From positions 1 to 42,949 of the forward strand of contig JAUIBK010000028.1 in the NCBI GenBank assembly GCA_030428205.1: a stretch of DNA of 42,949 nt. The letters are read 5' to 3'. The notes under the pieces were generated by a model. It saw nothing but the letters and a program-made list of their open reading frames with translations. It was not told the origin of the DNA and searched no databases. A program made the translations under genes and the position numbers. Source of the DNA: a bacterium. GTDB taxonomy: Bacteria > Bdellovibrionota_C > UBA2361 > RFPC01. The first letter of the stretch is position 1. The number at the start of each line of letters is the position of its first letter. Below, one piece after another: positions 6,915 to 15,198 of this stretch.

Positions 6915-8324
6915 TTATTCTCTTTCGGCTAAAAGACGGGTTTCCGCATCGAGGGAGAGAATTTGAAGGTCCTCTCTTGTTAAACGAGCTTCACGAGAAA
7001 GGCAGATCTGAAAAAATGATGAGGGGTCATTGACTCCGACAAGCCCAGCGAGTGCACCAAGAACCACCGTCCTTGCTCCCTGATTTCTGTGTGAAAGAGC
7101 GAGTAAGAAAGGATCATGATCCCACTGCTCAAATGGATCACTTTGAAATTTGCCAGGTGCCGTTACTGGAAGCGGAAAACCACGTGAGTCTTCACGAGCT
7201 AATCGAATCTCTCGACGCCAAGGGTTTTCAAGTACTTTAAGAGAATCGGTATGCTCAAGATAGTCCAGCGCAGCAGGGTAAAATATACGGCACAATGTGC
7301 CCATAACAATAGGATCAACCCGTCCCCAATCCATTACAAAGTTGACAATCCCTTTCGCTCCAGATCCATGATACTCATCAGTTACCGACAATGGAGGATC
7401 AACCGAGAGGAACGCATGTACACGATCAACTGGAAACCCAGGAACAAAACTGGGATCTTTTTCACATTCCTGAAGAAGGTAGCAGAAGATAAAAGCCCCT
7501 TGGCTATGTCCACACATAATGAATTGTTCATTGAGCTTCAAAGGATTGTCTTCAAGCTCAGATACTATGAGTTGTCCGAGCACCTTTGCTGACTCCTCGA
7601 TAGCAGTACTCTCGTCAAAATTAACGTTTACGACCGTTCCATCAAATCTGTCGAATCGTTCCTCAAGTTCATCACACGCTTTTCGTAGCCAACGCGAAAA
7701 CGAACCTTTTGTATCTTGATTAAACGCACCATCAGCTACAAAGAATCGAACCTGCGAAAAGTGCGGAAGGCTCGCCTCAGGTGAAATTGGCATGACGTAG
7801 AAAGACTCCTGCTCTTCAAAGGTATAATTTTCGACAGCTTTTCCTGTGTCGGAATCTTCAGGAGCGACAAAGACAAAGCTAACGGTATCAACGTCCGCAC
7901 CTTGTAGAAACAGGGAGAGCATTATATCCGCAGACTGCATTGAAGGGAAAAATTGAAATTCTTTTTGCTTATCCTGACTCCCATCAGGGAGCGTACATAA
8001 TTGACGACCCACTGCCGTTGCAGAGGAGAAAAAAGAAGCAGAATCCAGAGGCTGCTCCACTCTAGGATCTCCAACTACAATATAGAGATGCTCGAGGGGG
8101 TCACGGTTGATCTGCTCAAGCTCATCAAAGAAATACGAATCTCCCCCTGAAGGAATCTCATTTAAATCCACATCGGAAAGAGAGACACAACTCGAAAGAG
8201 CAAGCGAGCACGCCGCAAGCCTTACTTTTATCAGCTCAGGGAGCACCCTTTCTAATTTGGGTGTTTTCAGTTCAGAAAGAGATTGGTCCCCAGCAACATC
8301 ATTTTTGACATCTATCCCTACCAC
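6915..8324 (-). CDS. Putative exported alpha/beta hydrolase (GHSQG)
   Basis: The 469-residue product holds a nucleophile elbow, GHSQG, at residues 272-276 with Ser274 as probable nucleophile. It is preceded by a beta strand (NEQFIMC) and followed by a helix (AFIFCYLLQECE), the standard alpha/beta hydrolase arrangement of lipases and esterases. Candidate acid and base residues lie downstream (Asp in VHAFLSVDPP; His in QWDHDPFLLALSHR), but I cannot fix them. A hydrophobic stretch with the lipobox-like LSSC (residues 43-46) suggests a lipoprotein, yet the listed GTG start adds 30 charged residues before it, so the true start may be further in, for example the GTG at codon 27. Substrate unknown. 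It ends upstream of a broken frame. Confidence 0.6.
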   Translation of the reverse strand: MVGIDVKNDVAGDQSLSELKTPKLERVLPELIKVRLAACSLALSSCVSLSDVDLNEIPSGGDSYFFDELEQINRDPLEHLYIVVGDPRVEQPLDSASFFSSATAVGRQLCTLPDGSQDKQKEFQFFPSMQSADIMLSLFLQGADVDTVSFVFVAPEDSDTGKAVENYTFEEQESFYVMPISPEASLPHFSQVRFFVADGAFNQDTKGSFSRWLRKACDELEERFDRFDGTVVNVNFDESTAIEESAKVLGQLIVSELEDNPLKLNEQFIMCGHSQGAFIFCYLLQECEKDPSFVPGFPVDRVHAFLSVDPPLSVTDEYHGSGAKGIVNFVMDWGRVDPIVMGTLCRIFYPAALDYLEHTDSLKVLENPWRREIRLAREDSRGFPLPVTAPGKFQSDPFEQWDHDPFLLALSHRNQGARTVVLGALAGLVGVNDPSSFFQICLSREARLTREDLQILSLDAETRLLAERE

Positions 8325-8386
8325 ACGGTGATTTTACATCGGAACCGAATAGTAAGCGAGCCTTTCGTGAACTCTAGATTAAGTTA

Positions 8387-9517
8387 TTAGGATGAGGAGA
8401 CTTTCTTTAACTTCATCCATGATCCGTCACGATATGTTCCCACGCCATACTCTCGCAATGCGTTGTGCTCACGATCAAATGCAAGAGAGCCAACAGCACC
8501 TTGATATTCTGTTAACTCCTCTAAGCACTGTCTTACCTGCTCAACACCCTCACCACATGTTTCAATGGCATATTTGAGGAGATACAGAGAGTCATACGCT
8601 TCTGCAGTAAGTACTCCTAAGGGCAAGCCATCGATTGCAAATTTTTCCTTTAGCTTCGCTACTAAACTATTCGTTTTCTCATTATTCGGATCGGCTGTAG
8701 AGTCAACGGCAACAAGACCATTAAAAAGACTCCCACCGTGTTTTCGAGCCGCACCAGCCACGACAGTATTGCCAAGCACTATGGCATCAATCTTCAGTTC
8801 ACGAATTTGAGACATTACAAGCTCAGCGGTATCAGTGGCTTGAACTCCAAGAAAAAGATAGTCGATACCTTGAGAGTTTGCCTTTAACAGCAAAGGTCGA
8901 AAATCTTGCGTACCAGGAAGAAAGCTTTCGTGATAGACTACCTCGATGCTTTTACTTTGATTCAAGGCATTCCTCAGCGCTGAAGATTCAGGAACAGTAA
9001 ACTCTGTTTCTTCATTGAGCAGCGCTATTTTTTTCTTTTGAGGAGTTTGATCTAAATATTTTGCAAGTACAGTAATGAGCTTTCGGATGTCTCCTGTGAG
9101 TCGGAAAAGATATTCTCCAGCACCAGTAAGCTTTGGTGATGATGAAAGAGCTGCTAACTGTATTACCTTGGCATTCGTGGTGAGCTTGGCAATAGGAACT
9201 GACTCTGGAGAGCAGTGACCACCGAGAATATATTTCACCTTATCTACATGTATGAGCTTTTGCGCTGCGTTCACAGCTACAGAAGGAACTCCTCGCGCAT
9301 CTTCAGCCACAAGCTTGACCTGTTTTCCTGCGATGCCACCAGATTCGTTGATCTCTTCAAGCGCAACCTGAGCAGCTTCCCAAGCCGCATACTTTGCCAC
9401 AGGACCTGTCATCGGTCCTATCCAGCCAACAGAAATCTCTCGGTTATCTTGAGCAGTCGATATTTGGACAAAGAAGAGACCAAGCGAGAGAATAGAGAAA
9501 GTGAATTTCTTAAACAT
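8387..9517 (-). CDS. Periplasmic binding protein of the Leu/Ile/Val (LivJ) type
   Basis: A signal peptide (residues 1-22, ending ISTAQ) is followed by a type 1 periplasmic binding fold. Typical features are VGWIGPMTGPVAKYAAWEAA near the mature N-terminus, ALEEINESGGIAGKQVKLVA, the hinge segment VKYILGGHCSPESVPIAKL, and the second-lobe segment SQGIDYLFLGVQATDTAELV. Length of 376 is normal for ligand-binding subunits of branched-chain amino acid or amide ABC importers. No permease or ATPase gene is adjacent, so it is an orphan subunit or a sensor component, and its ligand is unknown. AGGAG lies 6 bases before the ATG. Confidence 0.85.
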   Translation of the reverse strand: MFKKFTFSILSLGLFFVQISTAQDNREISVGWIGPMTGPVAKYAAWEAAQVALEEINESGGIAGKQVKLVAEDARGVPSVAVNAAQKLIHVDKVKYILGGHCSPESVPIAKLTTNAKVIQLAALSSSPKLTGAGEYLFRLTGDIRKLITVLAKYLDQTPQKKKIALLNEETEFTVPESSALRNALNQSKSIEVVYHESFLPGTQDFRPLLLKANSQGIDYLFLGVQATDTAELVMSQIRELKIDAIVLGNTVVAGAARKHGGSLFNGLVAVDSTADPNNEKTNSLVAKLKEKFAIDGLPLGVLTAEAYDSLYLLKYAIETCGEGVEQVRQCLEELTEYQGAVGSLAFDREHNALREYGVGTYRDGSWMKLKKVSSS

Positions 9518-9670
9518 AAAAACTCCTGATTTCCCTATCGTCTCCTCAAGAATACAGCAGATAGCGCTCCCTAGTCTACTTCATATCGCAACCTGGCGTA
9601 TCACCTATCAAAGAAAGGCCTGGATCAACACAAATTCATTCACTATGCTCATATACAAAAAGGTTCATCA

Positions 9671-10903
9671 TTGACGGATTCTCTCGTTCTCTTTCCTCAT
9701 ATTGCTAAGTCCGGTGGCTCAATTATCCACCGCATCATGAAGCGTCAGTACCCAATAACCCAGTACAAGCACTTTGATGGGACCAAAGAAGCCATCACCT
9801 ATCTTCGAAATGCTCCACCCAGAGATCTCCTCAAACTTCAATGCCTCTGCGGCCATGCTGTGCACTACGGGATGCACGAGTTTATTCCCAAACCATATAC
9901 CTATGTAGGCATTATACGCGATCCGATTGAGAGATGTATTTCTCAATACTACTTTTATAAGACCGATCCTGGCACATTCCACCATGAAGAGATCAACAAA
10001 AATAATCTTTCCCTAGAAGACTTTCTCCCCGCTCTCGGGAATCACATGCTCAAAACTCACTTGGGGCTTTTTCATCCTCGGCGTGAAAACCCAACTTCTC
10101 AGGATCTCAAAGAAGTTTGCGCAATCATAGAAAGAGATTTCTCCCTTCAAGGCACTACCGAGCTATTCGACGAAACGCTCTACATGATGGGAAAAACTCT
10201 AGGCTGGCCAGAACACTTTTTCTGGATCATGAGCAACAAAGGAAAAGCGAGGCCAAAACGAGAAGAGGTCCCAGAGAGGGTTCTGAAGAAAATCAAAGAA
10301 GCAAATATACTTGAGTACGAATTCTATACATTTTGCAAGGAGCGCTTCCAAAACACTCTCCAACAAGGCGGCCAACGCCTTAAACAAGAAATTGAACGAT
10401 ATAAAGTTCAATGCGCTCTCTTTTCTAAAATCATCGAACGTGCTGGCTCAAAACAAACCTATGCTCATCTCTTTCACCACTGTATACTTCAAACTCGAGA
10501 ACATTTAAGATTTCCACTCCTCTCACTCATACCCGGACTCAAAGAATGTATCTCAGAGTGCCTCCCTTCCTTAATGGAAGCCACTCAAAATACATTTATT
10601 CTCGATACGTTCAAAAACCTTACAGAGGCAGACGTCGTCAACACTATTGTTGTACAGTCTTGTTCATTTTATCCCGGTGAAGAGGTTGTCGCCAAAGGTC
10701 AAATACCAAACGCTATCTACCTTCCTACTCACGGAAAACTCAAAAGTACTACCAAGCATTTTTTACCCTCCTCTGTTGCTTGCTTGAGAGAATGCCTCGC
10801 ACAAACTCCTATGAAAGAATCGATATGTGCAGAGCAGTATACTGAATCTTTCTCACTCTCCCTTGCCCAACTGAAATTGTTGTGTGGAGAAAACCATGAA
10901 TAA
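9671..10903 (+). CDS. Sulfotransferase-family protein
   Basis: The N-terminal ~230 residues match PAPS-dependent sulfotransferases of the heparan-sulfate 2-O-sulfotransferase-like group. The 5'-phosphosulfate loop is FPHIAKSGGSIIHRIM, with Lys13, and the 3'-phosphate motif is IIRDPIERCISQYYFY, with Arg83 and Ser91. These proteins move sulfate from PAPS to sugar or other hydroxyls. Residues 230-410 are not recognised. The start is a TTG with AAAGG 10 bases upstream; no better start precedes the PAPS loop. The gene overlaps the next one by 8 bases and is its paralogue. No glycan-synthesis genes are nearby, so the substrate is open. Confidence 0.72.
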   Translation: MTDSLVLFPHIAKSGGSIIHRIMKRQYPITQYKHFDGTKEAITYLRNAPPRDLLKLQCLCGHAVHYGMHEFIPKPYTYVGIIRDPIERCISQYYFYKTDPGTFHHEEINKNNLSLEDFLPALGNHMLKTHLGLFHPRRENPTSQDLKEVCAIIERDFSLQGTTELFDETLYMMGKTLGWPEHFFWIMSNKGKARPKREEVPERVLKKIKEANILEYEFYTFCKERFQNTLQQGGQRLKQEIERYKVQCALFSKIIERAGSKQTYAHLFHHCILQTREHLRFPLLSLIPGLKECISECLPSLMEATQNTFILDTFKNLTEADVVNTIVVQSCSFYPGEEVVAKGQIPNAIYLPTHGKLKSTTKHFLPSSVACLRECLAQTPMKESICAEQYTESFSLSLAQLKLLCGENHE

Positions 10904-12014
10904 GATACTACTCTTTATCGACATACCACACAGCTCACGAGCGACAGTCACACACATGCTCTTACACCAATATGGCAGATCGAGAACACTGCAAGAAAAC
11001 AACGCCGCTTTTCTCATTGATTACCTCAGCCGCCTCCCTCAAGATTCGGAACCACTCCTCGATCTCATTATGGGCCGTGGAGTCTCCTATGGGCTTCACA
11101 GATACACTCAAAAACCAGCTGAGTATTTTGCCGTCCTTCAAAATCCAGTAACACGGACTCTTTCTCACTACCATGCGCTGACTGGACAACTTAGACCATG
11201 GATGAGAACAGATATTCAGACTGGCGAAACCTCACTTCTCGATTTCGCAAAAGAGCATGCGAACGCTCACTTAGCCAAATTTTCTCGAAACTTCCTTCAC
11301 GCACACACTCCTCTGAATCGAGATCACCTTTCGCGCACAATAGATCTACTAGAAAATGGAGCACTTTTTCTCTGCGTTGACGATCTCTTTTACGAATCTC
11401 TCTTTCTTGCACAACAAAAATTTCACTGGGAAAAAGAACCTTACGTTGAAAGCAGTACTTCGGAACAGTTCATAGAAGAGATCGCATCTTCCCACGAAAG
11501 AGATCAGATAGCAGAGATGAATCAACTTGAAATGGATCTCTATGAATATGTAACGAAAAAAATCCAACAATCCCTTGTATCACTTTCCCCTACTGAGGCT
11601 CATTCACTTAAAGACTTCCTCTCTCTTCATAAATCCTTCATTCTCCTCCATTCTCAATTTGGCCATCTCGTTACTGATACTTTTTTACGCACACTCTGTG
11701 AAAAAAAGACCAAAGAAATAAGATTTGTTACTCTTGTTCCACAAGGAAGAGCCCATCTTGAATCGTTCCTCGGACAAGTCTCCCCACTCCTTCCTGAAGA
11801 ACAACATATCAATGTGAACATTACTGAGTTTCCCGTCGATGCTCAACTTTCATCAGTCCTTCACTCCTCTAGCTACGCTAGCTTTATCCAGGATGCTGAC
11901 AAAGTGATATTTCATTGTGAACATCACCTTGAGCAAAAGATTAAGGGAGAACTCTGCCACGGTGGCCACGGCGCTGAGAACTCTTCATTTTTGCTCCATC
12001 CTGTGATGCGCTAA
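10896..12014 (+). CDS. Degenerate sulfotransferase-like paralogue
   Basis: The 372-residue protein aligns with the upstream sulfotransferase along its N-terminal half: SYGLHRYTQKPAEYFAVLQN corresponds to HYGMHEFIPKPYTYVGIIRD in the first protein. The cofactor-binding residues have changed. The loop HIAKSGGS is here IPHSSRAT, losing the catalytic Lys, and RDPIERCIS is QNPVTRTLS, losing the Arg. This suggests a non-catalytic partner or a diverged enzyme. The ATG at 10896 is preferred, with GGAGA 5 bases upstream; a GTG four codons earlier is possible. The start overlaps the previous stop, so the pair is translationally coupled. The C-terminal 150 residues are unassigned. Confidence 0.6.
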   Translation: MNKILLFIDIPHSSRATVTHMLLHQYGRSRTLQENNAAFLIDYLSRLPQDSEPLLDLIMGRGVSYGLHRYTQKPAEYFAVLQNPVTRTLSHYHALTGQLRPWMRTDIQTGETSLLDFAKEHANAHLAKFSRNFLHAHTPLNRDHLSRTIDLLENGALFLCVDDLFYESLFLAQQKFHWEKEPYVESSTSEQFIEEIASSHERDQIAEMNQLEMDLYEYVTKKIQQSLVSLSPTEAHSLKDFLSLHKSFILLHSQFGHLVTDTFLRTLCEKKTKEIRFVTLVPQGRAHLESFLGQVSPLLPEEQHINVNITEFPVDAQLSSVLHSSSYASFIQDADKVIFHCEHHLEQKIKGELCHGGHGAENSSFLLHPVMR

Positions 12015-12075
12015 ATTCATCAGTTGTGCGAGTCACCACTAGCCACCGTCCTAAAATGTACGTAAAATTCTCCCA

Positions 12076-14112
12076 ATGACAAACTTTCTTGCTGCGGCCA
12101 CGATCTTCTTTAGTTCGTTTCTCCTCTTCCAAGTTCAACCTTTAATGGGAAAACTCATGCTCCCCTGGTTTGGCGGAGTATCATCGGTGTGGACTACTTG
12201 CATGCTTTTTTTTCAAGCGATGCTCTTGGCTGGTTACTGGTATGCCCACGTGAGCGTCTCAGGACTTTCGCCGAAAAAAAGATTCACTGCTCATCTCTTT
12301 CTCGTGCTTCTCAGTGCGACTCTCTTGCTGAGTGGATTTGGAACGTCATGGCGCCCTTCAGCTAACGAGTCCCCTATTTTATTCATCCTTCTTTATCTTG
12401 GCACAACTATCGGGCTGCCGTATCTCACTCTCTCTTCTACGGCTCCGCTGCTACAAGGAATCATAGGCAAACAGGATAGCTCTGTAAAAGTATATCGCCT
12501 CTATGCTCTCTCGAACTTTGCCTCTCTTCTTGCTCTCATTGCTTATCCAGCTCTCTTTGAACCACTCCTTGCGCTCTCTGAACAACTTCCGCTGTGGTCG
12601 TGGTCCTATGCTCTTTACGGGCTCCTTATTACACTCTTCCTCTTTCAACAAACTCGAACGACAGATGTTGTAAAACTGAACAAAGATGAAACACAGAGAG
12701 ATTTAGAGAGGGTGCCTACCTTAGAACAGGCCCGATGGTTTCTCTATGCTGCCGTTGGGTGCATGATTCTCCTGGCAGCAACTAACCACATCTGTCAAAA
12801 TATTGCGTCTATTCCTTTCCTCTGGATTCTTCCTCTAGGGATTTATCTTCTCTCCTTCATCCTCGCTTTCGCTCAAGTAGAACATTACTCACGAAATCTC
12901 TATATTGCTGTTTTTCTGCTCAGCACCGCTCTACTCGTCTGGTTAGAGCAAGCTGGAACACCCCCTTTAGCTTCCTTACTCACCGTAACTTCTCTCCTTG
13001 TTTTTTCAGCATGCATGCTCTGTCACGGAGAGCTCGCAAGACACAAGCCAAACCCAGTACACCTCACGAGGTACTACTTTGTTATGTCTTCTGGTAGCAT
13101 TGCCGGGAGCCTCTTTGTCGCGCTGATTGCTCCGCTGATTTTCCAGTACTACAGCGAATTCCTCCTCAGCCTTCTTCTGTGTGTCGTCATTATTCTTGCT
13201 GCTTTATTTGAAGGCCGTATGCGTGCTCAAGACAGCAAGGCTGCTCAGAGGATTCTGATCTACGGGCTTCCGCTGTCGCTCATCCTTTCTTTTGCTTGGG
13301 ACAACTCCCACCCTGCTATTGATTCAGCACGTAATTTTTTCGGTGTCCTTCACGTTAAGGAAAAAAATAAGCAAGCCCCGCAGTATCACTACTATCGAAT
13401 GTTTCACGGAGAAGTTGTTCACGGCTTGCAATTTCAAGCCTCTACAAAGCGTTCGATTCCAACAACATACTACGGAGAAAAGAGCGGTATTGGACGAATC
13501 TTAAAAAATATTCGCGGGGAGACCCCACTCCGAGTAGGAGGGATTGGCCTTGGCGTCGGTACTATTGCTATGTATGGAAAAGACGGGGATATTTTTCGTT
13601 TCTATGAAATTAATCCTGCAGTCGTTACCCTTGCTCAAAAGCATTTTACCTTTCTCTCGGATTCTCCTGCGAAGATTTCTCATATTATCGGTGATGGTCG
13701 ACATGCCCTAGCACGAGAAGCTCCACAAAATTTTGACGTCCTTCTCCTCGATGCCTTTAGTGGTGACTCGGTGCCAATACATCTTCTCACAAAAGAAGCA
13801 CTCGGCGAGTATCTTCGTCACCTCAGAGAAAACGGAGTTCTCATTTTTCATATAACGAACTTTTATCTCGATCTTGTCCCCGTGATTGTTGCTGCTGCCG
13901 ATGAATACTCTCTCATCTCTTTCTATGTAGATGCTCCAGGTGAAACCCTTCTCGGCCAAGTTCAGTCCTCCTATCTTGTCATTTCAAGAAAAGACTCCGC
14001 ACAGAGAATACACAAAATTCTTTCAGATGCACCGCGAGTCACACTACGACCTGAGAGTAAACGACTTTGGACAGATGACTTTTCAAACCTTCTCTCTGTC
14101 ATCAAATGGTAA
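12076..14112 (+). CDS. Multi-pass membrane protein with C-terminal spermidine-synthase-like domain
   Basis: Residues 1 to about 410 contain some ten to twelve hydrophobic segments, beginning NFLAAATIFFSSFLLFQVQP and the typical LMGKLMLPWFGGVSSVWTTC. The last ~230 residues are a Rossmann methyltransferase fold of the polyamine synthase type: VGGIGLGVGTIAMYG as the nucleotide loop, FYEINPAV as the acidic strand, GDGRHAL, and LLLDAFSGDSVPIHLLTKEA. Such fused proteins are widespread and usually annotated spermidine synthase-like, but the reaction is unproven. At 678 residues it is a normal length for the fused form. No clear ribosome site is seen before the ATG at 12076. It is 61 bases downstream of the sulfotransferase pair. 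Confidence 0.8.
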   Translation: MTNFLAAATIFFSSFLLFQVQPLMGKLMLPWFGGVSSVWTTCMLFFQAMLLAGYWYAHVSVSGLSPKKRFTAHLFLVLLSATLLLSGFGTSWRPSANESPILFILLYLGTTIGLPYLTLSSTAPLLQGIIGKQDSSVKVYRLYALSNFASLLALIAYPALFEPLLALSEQLPLWSWSYALYGLLITLFLFQQTRTTDVVKLNKDETQRDLERVPTLEQARWFLYAAVGCMILLAATNHICQNIASIPFLWILPLGIYLLSFILAFAQVEHYSRNLYIAVFLLSTALLVWLEQAGTPPLASLLTVTSLLVFSACMLCHGELARHKPNPVHLTRYYFVMSSGSIAGSLFVALIAPLIFQYYSEFLLSLLLCVVIILAALFEGRMRAQDSKAAQRILIYGLPLSLILSFAWDNSHPAIDSARNFFGVLHVKEKNKQAPQYHYYRMFHGEVVHGLQFQASTKRSIPTTYYGEKSGIGRILKNIRGETPLRVGGIGLGVGTIAMYGKDGDIFRFYEINPAVVTLAQKHFTFLSDSPAKISHIIGDGRHALAREAPQNFDVLLLDAFSGDSVPIHLLTKEALGEYLRHLRENGVLIFHITNFYLDLVPVIVAAADEYSLISFYVDAPGETLLGQVQSSYLVISRKDSAQRIHKILSDAPRVTLRPESKRLWTDDFSNLLSVIKW

Positions 14113-14152
14113 AAAAGAACAAAGGAAAGCAGAGACTCTCCTCAGTATCAAC

Positions 14153-14365
14153 ATACTCAGTGACCACAGGAACTCACTGAGCATATCAGCTGCGCAGCAG
14201 CTGCGAGGCGTCCTCGGGGACGCCGCACGGGAAATACGTATTTCCCTGGGGAAGACAAATATACCCCGTAGAGGAAGACGCGTGAAAGCGATCAGCTTTC
14301 ACGCCACGGTACGCCGCGAATATATCTAGAGTGTACGACAAACCTAAGGTTACGGGGTATAAACC
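14153..14365. repeat. Multi-hairpin intergenic repeat, copy 1
   Basis: Five stems follow each other: CTCAGTGA/TCACTGAG (14156-14163, 14174-14181); CAGCTGC/GCAGCTG (14187-14193, 14197-14203); GGCGTCC/GGACGCC closing a TCGG loop (14207-14224); the palindrome GGGAAATACGTATTTCCC (14229-14246); GCGTGAAAGC/GCTTTCACGC (14280-14289, 14295-14304). A long-range pair ATACCCCGTA (14261-14270) / TACGGGGTAT (14351-14360) encloses the last stem. The element fills the gap between a plus-strand gene ending at 14112 and a minus-strand gene ending at 14384. Related copies are at 21783 and 42822. It encodes no plausible protein. Confidence 0.85.
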
Positions 14366-14383
14366 ATTCATATCATTTATCAC

Positions 14384-15184
14384 TCATCTCTCTTGTGACT
14401 TTTCCTCAAAGAGATTACTGACTGATTCTGAGGTATAGTGCAATATCGAGTCATTCACTCTTCTCCCATCTTTCGTTTCTTCAGACTCAGTAGGAATACG
14501 ATCTGCTCCGAGCTCTTTCTGTCTAGAAAATATATCAGCAATGTCACCATTACCTATAAACTCACCTCTCTTATTAAAGAGTCGCCAGATTGGTTCATAT
14601 CCCTCAATGAGATATCCGCCCTGTGACGTATTGACAACCCATGTCGGTGAACGCTTTAAGTGATCTAGTTTTGGTGGAAGCACAGCGTATGGTGCAATTT
14701 GCCCTTCGAGAGCTACAAGAGCAAAGGCATGCGGAGAGTAGATCACATCCCCAACACTTACAGACTTTGCTCCTGGAATACCAAATCCTATGGCAGCAAC
14801 TTGTGACACAAGCAGTTCAAATTTTGATGCAGTTTCAATAAGGACCTCTATATTTCTACGAAAATGATTTTCTTCCGTTGCGTTGATGATAAGTCCGATA
14901 CTATGAACTGGGATACCCTCATCATCTAAGAGAATTGAGTCGGGGGGTTTCAATGGAGAATCAGCATGGAAAAGGGTGTCCGCAACATCAACTGTTTGTT
15001 CCTTAATATGCATCTCTGAATCGACAGCAAAGCTATTCACTTTGCTCTGCTTCTTCTGCACCTTATGCTTCTGTTGACTTACATACTCTTTTGGAAAAAA
15101 TTCGTTAGGAGATTCAGCAAAGAGGCTTACGGAGGAAAAGATAAGAATATGTATCACCCACAATGTCGCAGAACATGCTTTCAT
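14384..15184 (-). CDS. Exported protein of unknown family (third gene of a three-gene operon)
   Basis: I prefer the ATG at 15184 (266 residues) because GGAGGGGAGA lies directly before it; an ATG four codons earlier is less likely. A signal peptide spans about residues 1-25 (ending SLFAES). A Lys/Gln-rich lead follows, then a possible thioredoxin-like region with GIPVHSIGLIINATEENHFR and SPTWVVNTSQGGYLIEGYEP. That second segment has the look of a cis-proline strand, as in TrbC-type pilus assembly proteins, but no CxxC is present and I do not assert the homology. It follows the 783-residue gene after 14 bases. Function unknown. Confidence 0.7.
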   Translation of the reverse strand: MKACSATLWVIHILIFSSVSLFAESPNEFFPKEYVSQQKHKVQKKQSKVNSFAVDSEMHIKEQTVDVADTLFHADSPLKPPDSILLDDEGIPVHSIGLIINATEENHFRRNIEVLIETASKFELLVSQVAAIGFGIPGAKSVSVGDVIYSPHAFALVALEGQIAPYAVLPPKLDHLKRSPTWVVNTSQGGYLIEGYEPIWRLFNKRGEFIGNGDIADIFSRQKELGADRIPTESEETKDGRRVNDSILHYTSESVSNLFEEKSQER

Positions 15185-15198
15185 TCTCCCCTCCATGG

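Noticed and set aside
13931..14383. Reading frames crossing the repeat at 14153, with similar peptide ends (for example QLRGVLGDAAREI) at 42729-42923
   Set aside because: The peptides recur only because the hairpin DNA recurs; frames in different copies start and stop at unrelated places and lack ribosome sites.
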